Below, piece by piece: positions 1-6,953 of a stretch of 20,748 bases of DNA (positions within the stretch are counted from its first letter, which is position 1; the number at the start of each line of letters is the position of its first letter). The DNA is from DALYJJ01 sp031969915 (GTDB taxonomy: Bacteria > Acidobacteriota > Terriglobia > Bryobacterales > Bryobacteraceae). A model generated the notes under the pieces. The model was not told the origin of the DNA. It ran no database searches and was given only the letters and a program-made list of their open reading frames with translations. The stretch spans positions 1-20,748 of the forward strand of contig DALYJJ010000111.1 of assembly GCA_031969915.1 (NCBI GenBank). Direction: 5' to 3'. The position numbers were made by a program, and so were the translations under genes.

Positions 1-1674
1 CAAAGCCGGCCAGGGCACGCGGATCAGGTCGGAATCGACCGCCAGGATCCAATCGCGCTTGCCGCTCACTCCAGCCGGGATCGAGGCGAAAAGCGCACGG
101 TAGAGAGTCTCTCCCGCCCGCGAGGCATCGGGATCGCCCGCCCTCACCGCTTCCTTGAACCGGTCCGCGGCCGCTGCGATCTCCCGCCGCGGGGGGAGTC
201 GATGATATTCAAAGCAGTCTTTCGCCAGCACCCAGAGGTGGGACTGGGATTCGCCCAGGTGGATACTGAGTAGGGCGGAGTGCGGGGAGAGCCTTCCGCC
301 TAACGCTCTCAGCCCGGCCGACGTATCCGCGTCGTCCCAGGTGGACTGCAATCCGGCACGCGCCTCCAGTTCGGTTAATCGCAGATTCAGTTCCTGAATC
401 CGGGATCGACCCGCCTCTTGCCCCGTCGAGCCATTGCCGCTCGCGCGCAGGAGGGCAGCTTCCTCGGAATGAAGCTGAGCTAAGGCCGGCCAGTAGTCCG
501 CGGGCAACATGGAATGCCACTCCTCCGGTGTGCGTTCGAGCGCCCTCAGGCTGGCGGCTCGATTCTCCTCCGCTATCTGGAAAGTAATCAGTGCCAGCTT
601 TCTATCATTTCTCTCATAAGAAATTTGGGTGGCCAGGGATATGAATTCGGAATACACCTCGTGCATGTGGTTTTCCGTCGACTGACGGAAGGCATCCGCG
701 GGGAGGATATTCAAACGATATTTCCGAATGAGGCGGACGGCTTCCAGGTAATCGTCCAGGGCGCCGCCGCGGTCCCCCGCCTGGTTCCGGAGCCGTCCCC
801 GGTCGCGGAGCAACAGGAAAAGGGGCGCCCGAGGGGCGGCCAACCCCTTGGCGACAGCGCGGTCCATCAGGCGGAGTGCGGCGGGGGTATCTCCGCGAGC
901 GCGTTCGAGAAATGCCAGGTCGCGGTAGGTCGTATTGGTTGGGGAGAAACGGTGCACGCGCTGCACGCGATACGCCTCGAGCAGGGCGTGTTCGGCCCGG
1001 TCAAACTCCCGCCGCTCGAGGTAAACCCGCCCGAGTTCCGTCCATCCAACCACCTGCAGATCGACGTACTCGCGGACGCGGCCCGGCTGGGACGGATCGA
1101 AATGGCGCCGCGACTCCTCCAGGCCGGCGAGATACGTATCGATCGCGGCGGACGGATTTCTTTCCCGGGCATACAGCCGGGCGCGGTTCACCAGAGCGCT
1201 GGCGCGATAGGGCGAGTTTGAATTCCTGCTGAAATACTGCAGGCTCTCATCGGCCGCCGCAACCGCGGCCTCCAGATTCTCCATGCGGGCGTACAGGGAC
1301 GATATGTTGAGCGCGAGGCTGCCTTGGCTCGTGGAATCCCCACACCGAAGGGCATGCGGCCGCTCCTCGAGATACGCAGCGAGCGCTTGCCGGTAGCGGA
1401 ACAGCCGGAAATGCGCGCCCGCGATGTTATTGAGAAACCAGGCGGCTGTGCACGGATCTCCCTGGGACCGGGAAAGATCGAACCCCTTCTGAAAGAGCAG
1501 GATCGCTTCGCCATAGTGTCCCGAAGTCGTGGCCGCGAAGCCGCGTCGCATCAGTTGGGTGACTTCCGGAGAAACAGGTGGGCGGGCCGGGGAGGAAGCA
1601 GTCGGGGGAGAAGGGGCCGCAGTGGCCACGAGAGCAAGCAGTGCGAAATGGGCGGCGATCGGCGCGCGATTCAT
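1..1674 (-). CDS. Secreted TPR-CHAT domain protein (3' end cut by window)
   Basis: One uninterrupted minus-strand frame runs from an ATG at 1674 through the window edge: 558 codons with no stop. The first ~25 residues look like a signal peptide (MNRAPIAAHFALLALVATAA), so the protein is probably exported. Residues ~35-330 are helical repeats with TPR-style patterns (for example 'GHYGEAILLFQKGFDLS', 'NNIAGAHFRLFRYRQALAAY', 'ELGRVYLERREFDRAEHALL'). A charged linker follows. From ~468 the sequence matches the start of a CHAT caspase-like fold ('LLSIHLGESQSHLWVLAKD', then 'DWILAVDSDLIRVPWPAL' at the edge). The His/Cys dyad would lie beyond the window, so protease activity cannot be judged. TPR-CHAT proteins are common in Acidobacteriota; some CHAT proteins in other systems are proteases that cut a neighbour-encoded partner. 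Its 5' region carries a promoter candidate, an inverted repeat and a possible micropeptide gene. Confidence 0.85.
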   Translation of the reverse strand, partial: MNRAPIAAHFALLALVATAAPSPPTASSPARPPVSPEVTQLMRRGFAATTSGHYGEAILLFQKGFDLSRSQGDPCTAAWFLNNIAGAHFRLFRYRQALAAYLEERPHALRCGDSTSQGSLALNISSLYARMENLEAAVAAADESLQYFSRNSNSPYRASALVNRARLYARERNPSAAIDTYLAGLEESRRHFDPSQPGRVREYVDLQVVGWTELGRVYLERREFDRAEHALLEAYRVQRVHRFSPTNTTYRDLAFLERARGDTPAALRLMDRAVAKGLAAPRAPLFLLLRDRGRLRNQAGDRGGALDDYLEAVRLIRKYRLNILPADAFRQSTENHMHEVYSEFISLATQISYERNDRKLALITFQIAEENRAASLRALERTPEEWHSMLPADYWPALAQLHSEEAALLRASGNGSTGQEAGRSRIQELNLRLTELEARAGLQSTWDDADTSAGLRALGGRLSPHSALLSIHLGESQSHLWVLAKDCFEYHRLPPRREIAAAADRFKEAVRAGDPDASRAGETLYRALFASIPAGVSGKRDWILAVDSDLIRVPWPAL

Positions 1675-1701
1675 AAGAGTTGGCGGAACGCGTGCCAAGC
1701 G

Positions 1702-1741
1702 CTCTTAGGGGTACTATTGAAACTGGTAGTACCCCTAGGAG
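1702..1741 (-). promoter_or_regulatory. Inverted repeat at the CHAT gene start (operator or leader hairpin)
   Basis: Arms 1706-1715 (TAGGGGTACT) and 1728-1737 (AGTACCCCTA) are perfect complements around a 12-nt loop. Pairing resumes at 1702-1704 with 1739-1741, giving 13 of 14 pairs. The repeat covers the inferred transcription start of the CHAT gene and ends 27 nt before its ATG. It could be an operator for a dimeric regulator or an RNA hairpin in the leader. It lacks a T-run on the minus strand, so a terminator is less likely. Confidence 0.55.
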
Positions 1742-1768
1742 TTTACTTGAAAACCCCGCATGGGGCAA
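1740..1768 (-). promoter_or_regulatory. Candidate sigma-70 promoter for the CHAT gene
   Basis: On the minus strand TTGCCC (1768-1763) and TAAACT (1745-1740) are separated by exactly 17 nt. Each matches four of six consensus bases. The expected start is near 1733, about 60 nt before the CHAT ATG and inside the inverted repeat at 1702-1741. The -35 overlaps the hairpin at 1754-1765, so promoter and terminator readings of this stretch compete. Confidence 0.35.
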
Positions 1769-1816
1769 GCCCGTTCACGGGCATTTTGGTACTAAACGGG
1801 TGTCTCTTTCCACCCG
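1754..1816 (-). other. Cluster of three short hairpins in the CHAT leader
   Basis: Three inverted repeats follow one another: CCCC-GCAT-GGGG (1754-1765), GCCCG-TTCA-CGGGC with one more flanking pair (1769-1782), and CGGGTG/CACCCG (1797-1802 with 1811-1816). Read on the minus strand, the last hairpin before the CHAT gene is followed by TTTTC, so the set could act as a weak intrinsic terminator after the small gene at 1873-2022. Alternatively it is part of a structured leader. Confidence 0.35.
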
Positions 1817-1872
1817 GCTCGCAGTTTGAAATCACGGCGCATGGCCGGCTGCGGCATTAATAGAGAGGGAAA

Positions 1873-2022
1873 CTAGAAAATCCCGCCCGGAGGGGGCAGA
1901 ATGATGATGATCGGATCGTCACCCATCGGTTTCGCCTCTTTCTGTCGAAGTGACCGGGCCGCTGTGCGCCCGGCCTGGTTTGAATCTAGAAGGTACCCCC
2001 TGTCGCGGAATCCTGCTTTCAC
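1873..2022 (-). CDS. Candidate small peptide gene upstream of the CHAT gene
   Basis: A minus-strand frame from a GTG at 2022 to TAG at 1873 encodes 49 residues ending MGDDPIIIILPPPGGIF. The frame has no ATG before that internal ATG (1923-1921), which has a good Shine-Dalgarno (AGAGG, 8 nt upstream). The translated product could therefore be only the 17-residue tail: two acidic residues, a run of four isoleucines, three prolines and Gly-Gly. I do not recognise a family. It lies 198 nt upstream of the CHAT gene on the same strand and could be a partner, substrate or leader peptide, but that rests on position alone. Codon statistics are too short to be decisive. Confidence 0.35.
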   Translation of the reverse strand: MKAGFRDRGYLLDSNQAGRTAARSLRQKEAKPMGDDPIIIILPPPGGIF

Positions 2023-2274
2023 TGCCAATTCTTTGATTGCAAGTGCTTTATTTTTTTGAAAAATGTGTCACCGACTTGCAGAAGTCGCCGGAAGGGCACT
2101 TGACAGCGAGGGATCCGCTCTGAAACAAGCCTTCTTTGCTGGCGTTTTTGACGCTTCGGTCCAACTGCGGCCGCGTGAGCCTGGGGCGGGGCTCGCGGGC
2201 CCTAACAGCAGGCACGCCGCGACTCGGTTCGATCAAACCGGCTTTGCGTTGCGCCCTCGATTTTGTCGGATTAA
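2023..2274. other. Intergenic stretch between the candidate peptide gene and the IS
   Basis: Contains an AT-rich patch (about 2038-2066, with a seven-T run) and otherwise ordinary sequence. A 62-codon minus frame at 2048-2236 is open but shows no family-like pattern and no clear Shine-Dalgarno. I see no RNA gene or extended repeat. Confidence 0.5.
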
Positions 2275-3370
2275 CGAATTGTCATCATTCCCGACGACCC
2301 ATCCGCAGCCACTGATCCACGGTCAACGCCAGGACCCCGAACATCAGATGCGCCGTCACCTTGGCGTGTCCTCGAACCCGGATCTGGCCGGCGCCGAACT
2401 CGTCCTTCAATCGGGCATTTACCCTCTCGCTCATGGTCCTCAGCTTGTACCGCTCCTGTTGCGCCCAGTCCAGCGTCGGCGCCGCTTTCGTCGGGAACGC
2501 CTTCGGACATTCGGTCTTTGGCCTGGTGCCGCGCCTCGCGTTGCTGCCGACAATCGGAACGTGATTGAGCCGGCGGCTCTCCGCCAGTAACTCGTCGGCG
2601 TCATAGGCGGCGTCCATTAAGTCGTAACAGTATGTGACGCGCTGCGAGGTTAGTCTCATGAGCGGGATCGCGGCTTGTGAGTCGTGGACACTAGCTCCGG
2701 TTACAATCGCCGTGATGGGGATCTGCCCGTCGGCCACGTCGAGGTGCAGTTTGTAGCCGCGCCAATATTGGCGATGTCCCTGACTGCTGGTTTTGACTCC
2801 CAGTCCACACTCCCGTGAGAGCTCGGCGAGCATGGCGCTCACATCCTGTTGCCGGCGCTGGCGCTGAATGCGCGTACCCCGCTCGGAAGCCTTCTGCCGT
2901 GGGTGCCGCCCCTTCTTCCCCTTAGGCTTCTTCTTTCCTTCCAGGTCGCGTCGTTGGCGCAGTTGTTGCGGGGTCTCGGGGAAGCGTTCGCGCACCGCGA
3001 TGGCGGTAGCATCGCGCGCGATGTGCCCAATCAGACGTCCTTTCTGGGTGGCTTCGATCACCGCTTGGTGCAATCGCTGCGGCAACTCCGTGCGGGCGAA
3101 CTCGGCGAAGGCTCGGGAGAACTTCGACTCGTGGGGTAACGCCTTCTTATGCCATCCGCAGAGCCGCCGCAAAGCGGAATCAACCCTCAAGCGGCGGATC
3201 AAGTCGCGAGTCGTTTCCAGGTTCAGCACGGCCTTGGCGATGAACGCGGCGGCCAGCGCCGCCCGATCCCGCGCACGCCGTCCCCTTCCCTTGTGCAACG
3301 GAAGCATACGCGCCACGGGAACAACTGGGCTCCCGCTCAGACAGATTGACCGAGAGCAATTGCGACAATT
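2275..3370 (-). mobile_element. IS4-superfamily insertion sequence, ~1.1 kb (ends approximate)
   Basis: A single intact transposase gene fills the element. Possible terminal inverted repeats are AATTGTC at 2277-2283 and its complement GACAATT at 3364-3370, with partial matching continuing inward (about 11 of 14). I found no convincing target-site duplication, so the exact ends are uncertain. The length suits a compact single-ORF IS of the IS4/IS5 type. The right end lies only a few bases from the -35 of the next gene. Confidence 0.6.
2285..3316 (-). CDS. DDE transposase, IS4/IS5 superfamily
   Basis: 343 residues from a GTG at 3316; an ATG three codons later is an alternative start. The catalytic triad is visible: Asp102 in 'HIARDATAIAVRE', Asp235 in 'LMDAAYDADEL', and Glu297 in 'RYKLRTMSERVNARLKDEF'. 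The last segment fits the Y-(2)-R-(3)-E-(6)-K signature of IS4-type transposases (Tyr290, Arg293, Glu297, Lys304). A basic Lys/Arg-rich insert (~123-155) separates the first Asp from the rest of the core, and an N-terminal helical region precedes it. No frameshift or internal stop is seen, so the enzyme may be active. Precise family assignment (IS1182-like, IS5-like or other) needs ISfinder. Confidence 0.85.
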   Translation of the reverse strand: MARMLPLHKGRGRRARDRAALAAAFIAKAVLNLETTRDLIRRLRVDSALRRLCGWHKKALPHESKFSRAFAEFARTELPQRLHQAVIEATQKGRLIGHIARDATAIAVRERFPETPQQLRQRRDLEGKKKPKGKKGRHPRQKASERGTRIQRQRRQQDVSAMLAELSRECGLGVKTSSQGHRQYWRGYKLHLDVADGQIPITAIVTGASVHDSQAAIPLMRLTSQRVTYCYDLMDAAYDADELLAESRRLNHVPIVGSNARRGTRPKTECPKAFPTKAAPTLDWAQQERYKLRTMSERVNARLKDEFGAGQIRVRGHAKVTAHLMFGVLALTVDQWLRMGRRE

Positions 3371-3382
3371 GCGATAGAGCTA

Positions 3383-3411
3383 TTGACAACCGGGGGGGGC
3401 GGGTTCATACT
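3383..3411 (+). promoter_or_regulatory. Strong sigma-70 promoter for the cysteine-rich protein gene
   Basis: A perfect TTGACA at 3383-3388 and CATACT at 3406-3411 (four of six consensus) are spaced by exactly 17 nt. The spacer contains eight consecutive G residues. The expected start near 3418 is followed by GAGG at 3421-3424 and the ATG at 3430. The -35 lies about 13 nt outside the presumed IS end. Confidence 0.6.
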
Positions 3412-3429
3412 CCCACCAACGAGGTTGTA

Positions 3430-3888
3430 ATGCTACTCAAAACGTTGTCAGCGACTGTTGCTTTTGTCGCCGCTACAACTGTAATTGGCACCACACTCCT
3501 CTTCGTTCACCAGAGGGAGCGACGGGAGACAGAAGGATTCTTCGAAGGGCTGCCCGTAAGCGAGGTAGGACGACTGCTCGTAGCGCGGATGGACGCGGCG
3601 CCGCGGCGGCCTTGCGTGGCGAAGCCCTTCATGACCGACGAGAAGAGCGCGGCGGTGTCGACATTTCCTTCAGTGTTCACCCCACTTCGGTCCTGGATTC
3701 GGCCGGTTTCGGCGGAAGCCCAGTGTTATTGCATTGGGCACTACATGGATACACAACCTCTAAACTGCGGGGGTTGCATGTTTCACGAGTGCGACATTGG
3801 TACCGAGTGGGCAAATGGGTGTGAGTGCGCGGATTCCGGATGCGGCTGCCTAAACGACCGCGTCTGCGACAACGGTGGTGGCCACTAG
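3430..3888 (+). CDS. Small membrane-anchored or secreted cysteine-rich protein
   Basis: 152 residues. The ATG at 3430 has GAGG five nt upstream, so I prefer it to an earlier in-frame start at 3346 that would overlap the IS end. Residues ~6-27 form one hydrophobic segment (LSATVAFVAATTVIGTTLLF), followed by the basic HQRERRE. A middle region of low complexity leads to a tail (~97-152) holding ten cysteines, with patterns CYC, NCGGC, HEC, GCEC and GCGC, ending in Gly-Gly-Gly-His. The density suggests disulfides if exported or metal binding if cytosolic; positive charges on both sides of the hydrophobic segment make topology ambiguous. I do not recognise the family. It overlaps no coding sequence and is followed 34 nt later by another exported protein gene, probably co-transcribed. 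Confidence 0.7.
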   Translation: MLLKTLSATVAFVAATTVIGTTLLFVHQRERRETEGFFEGLPVSEVGRLLVARMDAAPRRPCVAKPFMTDEKSAAVSTFPSVFTPLRSWIRPVSAEAQCYCIGHYMDTQPLNCGGCMFHECDIGTEWANGCECADSGCGCLNDRVCDNGGGH

Positions 3889-3922
3889 TAAAGTGATCAG
3901 CGGACTTTCAAGCGAGGGCAGA

Positions 3923-4918
3923 ATGAACAAGTTCACAACCTTGGCAGGCATCGTGTTTTGGAGTGCACTTTGTGCGCACCCTGAGACATTGACTTCCACT
4001 TCCAAAAGTGTGGAGCTTTCCTCCTTACTCGCCTATGGTCAACCCGTGCCGGCATGGAATGGCATCCACGGTGTCAAATACCAGATGAAAACAACGGTAT
4101 ACACGCCGGGCCCGAACGTTTTCAGTTATGGCGCTGAAGGTAGGCAGAGGTGGGCGGCGCGGGTTTGGATACCTGGAGCAGTGCTGGTACGAATCTGGGG
4201 GGTGTCTGCCAGCTCCGACGGAAGCGCGGCGGCGGTTGGTTTCGCGACCGATGAGAGCGGTCGAGTGGGGGGATTTATCGGCTGGATAGGTGCGGGTGGT
4301 GAGGTCGCGCGCGTTACGCGGACTGGAGAAGATTCGTTTTGGAGCCGCCAGGCCGCTTTTGACCAGCAGGGAGGCCTGTGGCTGTTGGGTCAGGTACCCG
4401 CCCCGCCCTCCGGGTTCCCCGATCATGCTATTCTCCGCCGTTATGCGCCAAATGGGGAGTTGACCGCGCAAGCGCTGCCGTTCTCCGCTTTTCCGAACAA
4501 GAAACATCCTATGGGTGGTATGAGTGGGACTGGGAAGGGGTTTGCTGCACTCGCGCCATACGGCGATGGGATGGCAGTCTACATCCCGCTTACCGACGAG
4601 TTCCTGCTCCTTAGCTCCATTGGAGAGGTAACGGAGCGGCGACCGGTGGCTTGGCCATCCACTGATGCCGGGGGCAATTCCCTCCGCTTTCACCAACTCA
4701 TGTCAAGCGCAAACCGCAGTGTATTGCTCGGGGCTTTCACCCGCGGCGGCCGTGGTGAGCTGTACCGCTTGCATCGGGATGGCGAAAGGTACTCTTGGAG
4801 AGAGGTTACCTTACCGCTGGACTTCGCTTACCCCTTGGGCTTCGACCGCGAGGAGTTAGTCTATCACTCGATGTATGGCCAACGCGTCGTTTGGGCTACC
4901 CTAAACGACGTTCACTGA
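3923..4918 (+). CDS. Exported protein of unknown function, possibly beta-propeller
   Basis: 331 residues from the ATG at 3923, chosen because GAGGG lies 5-6 nt upstream and the product then begins with a signal peptide (MNKFTTLAGIVFWSALCAHP). An earlier start at 3875 would overlap the previous gene. The mature part contains repeated short strands with Gly/Trp/Asp turns ('VSASSDGSAAAVGFATDESG', 'QAAFDQQGGLWLLGQV', 'RYAPNGELTAQALPFS', 'LYRLHRDGERYSWREVTL'), a pattern typical of NHL- or WD-like propellers, but no blade motif is clear enough to name a family. No catalytic residues are evident. It sits between the cysteine-rich protein and a large membrane protein on the same strand, suggesting one envelope-related unit. 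Confidence 0.7.
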   Translation: MNKFTTLAGIVFWSALCAHPETLTSTSKSVELSSLLAYGQPVPAWNGIHGVKYQMKTTVYTPGPNVFSYGAEGRQRWAARVWIPGAVLVRIWGVSASSDGSAAAVGFATDESGRVGGFIGWIGAGGEVARVTRTGEDSFWSRQAAFDQQGGLWLLGQVPAPPSGFPDHAILRRYAPNGELTAQALPFSAFPNKKHPMGGMSGTGKGFAALAPYGDGMAVYIPLTDEFLLLSSIGEVTERRPVAWPSTDAGGNSLRFHQLMSSANRSVLLGAFTRGGRGELYRLHRDGERYSWREVTLPLDFAYPLGFDREELVYHSMYGQRVVWATLNDVH

Positions 4919-4976
4919 GCTTTGTTGCACAAAACGGGGGTGCTGGCTGGCGGGACGATACTGGTCCACCCGGGGT

Positions 4977-6542
4977 TTGTGGCCGGCTGCCGGATTGTTG
5001 TTACTGGCCTACGAGGGTGCGGTCAGTCGCCACACCTACCTGCTCCGCGATACTCAAATCTACGTTCCCCTCCTGCTCCACGAGCGAAATCCGTCACTGC
5101 TACGCCGCGACCTCATCATCGGGGCTTCCCACCTTCCAGGGACGGTGCTTGATGAATTGCTGTCAGTTGCCTGGAACGTCTCGGGGCTCCCCCTCGACGT
5201 GATTCATTTCTGGCTTCTCGCGCTGTCACATCTTCTTCTGCTGGGGGGCGTCTACGTTTTTCTTCGTGCTCAAGGCGCGGACCGGTGGGACGCCATGGCG
5301 TGCGCCTCGGTATCTAATCTCGGTCTGTGGCTTGCCGGGCCACGATTGTACGTGCTCGAACCCGAAGCGATACCACGAGCGGTCGCGCTCTCGACGGCGG
5401 TGCTGGCCGTCGGATGTCTCGCGTCGGGAAGGAGAGCGTGGGCGGCAGCGGCAACAGCAGCGACGGCTATGGTCCACCCTCCCACCGCCCTGCCGTTGCT
5501 CCTGATCGTTGCCGCATCGGTTTCTGTGCGTGTTTCGGCCGTAGTCGTGGGAACGGGCGCGATGGCAAGCCTCGCGTTTGCGTGGCATGTTGGTTACCTC
5601 ACTCCGGAGCACTTCGCCGTTCTCGAGTACCGTACACCGTACGTCCTTGTCAGTAAATGGAAGCCGGCATGGATTGTGGATGGCTGCCTTTATGCCACAA
5701 CGGCCGCGGCACTCCTGTTTTTCGGGTGCAGAGGCCTCCTCAGCACCCTTCGGTGGTCCGGTATTGCCTTGTGCTGCATGGCTCTTGTGGCGCTACCGGT
5801 CTCCTATCTTGCGCTTGAAAGGATGCGATTGGGGGTTGTGCCGGTCTTGCAGCCGCTCCGCCTCCTTCTAGCTCCGGCCGTGGTTCTCGTTCTTACGGCC
5901 CCCTATTGTCTGCTTGCCGTAGCCCGCCGGAGCATGATATTGGGAATCATCGGGTTTCTTCTGCTGTTCCGTGTGCAGTTGGGGAGCAGTCCTGGAGAGG
6001 CAGTTGTAGGCTTGTTCTCACTACCGGCCGAGCTTTTGCAGTTCGATGCGACAGTGATCGCGGCCAGCGCGGCGGTGGCGCTCCTGGTGCGCCGAGCACG
6101 CTGGCCGATGATCCGGCTGGTGACGGTTCTCTGTGTGACGGGCATACTGCTTGACTTACGTGAGTCGCAGCCGGCGCCGGCGCCGCGAGCGGAGATCGAG
6201 GCTATTGCGGCGTGGGCGCGCGCCGAAACGCCGGTGGACGCGGTGTTCGCCTTCCCGGATTGGGGGCAGGACCCGGCGCCTGGGATGTTTCGGGTGATGG
6301 CAGAGCGCGCCGTCTATGTGGATTGGCGGGCGGGGGGGCAGGTGAATTACTTTCCTCGGTTTGCGCTTGAGTGGCATCGCCGTATGGAGAGGCAGAAGGA
6401 GTTTTTCATCAATTCAGCGGCTGCCGCACGAGAAGGGGTAGATTACCTGGTGTTCGCCCGTGCTCCGGCGACCGGCGCGATCGTGTTTCGGTCGGGGAGC
6501 ATCGCCGTGGCCGCCGCAGGCGCTCCGCCATTGCACCCCTGA
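4977..6542 (+). CDS. Polytopic membrane protein with C-terminal DUF6798-like domain
   Basis: 521 residues from a TTG at 4977. The start is uncertain: no ATG lies in the preceding open frame, which extends back past 4918, and no good Shine-Dalgarno is visible. About nine to eleven hydrophobic segments occupy residues ~5-390, with a loop 'YLLRDTQIYVPLLLHERNPSLL' after the first, reminiscent of GT-C-like or O-antigen ligase-like membrane proteins. The last ~125 residues are soluble: 'ETPVDAVFAFPDWGQDPAPG', then 'FRVMAERAVYVDWRAGG' and 'RFALEWHRRMERQ', a pattern I associate with DUF6798-type domains in acidobacterial and cyanobacterial membrane proteins. Substrate and activity are unknown. It follows the exported protein gene by 58 nt on the same strand. 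Confidence 0.7.
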   Translation: MWPAAGLLLLAYEGAVSRHTYLLRDTQIYVPLLLHERNPSLLRRDLIIGASHLPGTVLDELLSVAWNVSGLPLDVIHFWLLALSHLLLLGGVYVFLRAQGADRWDAMACASVSNLGLWLAGPRLYVLEPEAIPRAVALSTAVLAVGCLASGRRAWAAAATAATAMVHPPTALPLLLIVAASVSVRVSAVVVGTGAMASLAFAWHVGYLTPEHFAVLEYRTPYVLVSKWKPAWIVDGCLYATTAAALLFFGCRGLLSTLRWSGIALCCMALVALPVSYLALERMRLGVVPVLQPLRLLLAPAVVLVLTAPYCLLAVARRSMILGIIGFLLLFRVQLGSSPGEAVVGLFSLPAELLQFDATVIAASAAVALLVRRARWPMIRLVTVLCVTGILLDLRESQPAPAPRAEIEAIAAWARAETPVDAVFAFPDWGQDPAPGMFRVMAERAVYVDWRAGGQVNYFPRFALEWHRRMERQKEFFINSAAAAREGVDYLVFARAPATGAIVFRSGSIAVAAAGAPPLHP

Positions 6543-6591
6543 AGATCAGGGGTACACCCGCGACAAAAGTGTGACTTCGGGGAGGTTTCCG

Positions 6592-6784
6592 ATGCGTTTG
6601 TCTCTAGTCGCCGCCCTGCCGATGGACGGCTGCGATGGCGCCGGCGCAGTTGCAGATCCGGGAAGAGCCGATGACGGTTCCCGCCCTACGTGACGGGCGC
6701 GCCGTAGGCCTGGAGCCCGCTGTACAAATCCAGACGCAGCCAAGGTCTTCACCCGATGTTCGCCGCCACCCGCCTCGGCGATAA
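6592..6784 (+). pseudogene. Frameshifted remnant of a small exported protein
   Basis: An ATG at 6592 with an upstream GGGGAGG starts a signal-peptide-like sequence (MRLSLVAALPM) that then becomes unconvincing and stops at 6691-6693. The next frame, from about 6625, reads on as 'TAAMAPAQLQIREEPMTV' and 'DGRAVGLEPAVQIQTQP' to a TAA at 6782-6784. Joining the two needs a single-base change near 6623-6626. The result resembles a ~64-residue secreted protein. It could be a true pseudogene, a sequencing error, or a chance pair of frames. Confidence 0.3.
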
Positions 6785-6799
6785 TCGAAGCGAAGACCT

Positions 6800-6913
6800 A
6801 TGGACGAGTCGGGCGTTATTTCCCGCCGTTTGTTCCTCGCGTGCGGGTTTGTGCTGATGTATTGGGCCTATCGAAGGTACCTCGGAGGCCCGCGCGCCAG
6901 CGGCTCGTCTTGA
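6800..6913 (+). CDS. 37-residue membrane microprotein with twin-arginine motif
   Basis: ATG at 6800 to TGA at 6911-6913. The product begins MDESGVISRRLFLACGF and continues VLMYWAYRRYL: an S-R-R-x-F-L twin-arginine motif immediately before one hydrophobic stretch (~12-25), then a basic tail. A purine-rich but imperfect ribosome site (GAAGCGAAGA) precedes it. It may be a Tat-targeted anchor, or the start of a longer Tat substrate that has decayed. No family is recognised, and the gene is too short to be sure it is expressed. Confidence 0.4.
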   Translation: MDESGVISRRLFLACGFVLMYWAYRRYLGGPRASGSS

Positions 6914-6926
6914 CGGCGCCGGTAGG

Positions 6927-6944
6927 GAAGCCCGGTCGGGCTTC
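6927..6944. terminator. Hairpin between convergent genes
   Basis: GAAGCCCG (6927-6934) and CGGGCTTC (6937-6944) are perfect 8-bp arms around two bases. The hairpin lies 9 nt beyond the stop codon of the minus-strand metallohydrolase and downstream of the plus-strand microprotein. There is no T-run on either side, so it would be at most a weak or Rho-assisted bidirectional terminator. Confidence 0.4.
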
Positions 6945-6953
6945 GATCCTCAG

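Noticed and set aside
514..1860. Plus-strand frames at 514-1221 and 1324-1860
   Set aside because: They lie antisense to the TPR-CHAT frame, which is continuous for 558 codons with a signal peptide and domain motifs.
2048..2236. 62-codon minus-strand frame
   Set aside because: No Shine-Dalgarno, no family pattern, and a tail encoded by an AT-rich tract; not enough to call a gene.
3355..3374. Tandem CAATTGCGA units near the IS right end
   Set aside because: Only two short copies, with no spacer regularity; not a CRISPR or origin repeat array, and probably part of the IS end.
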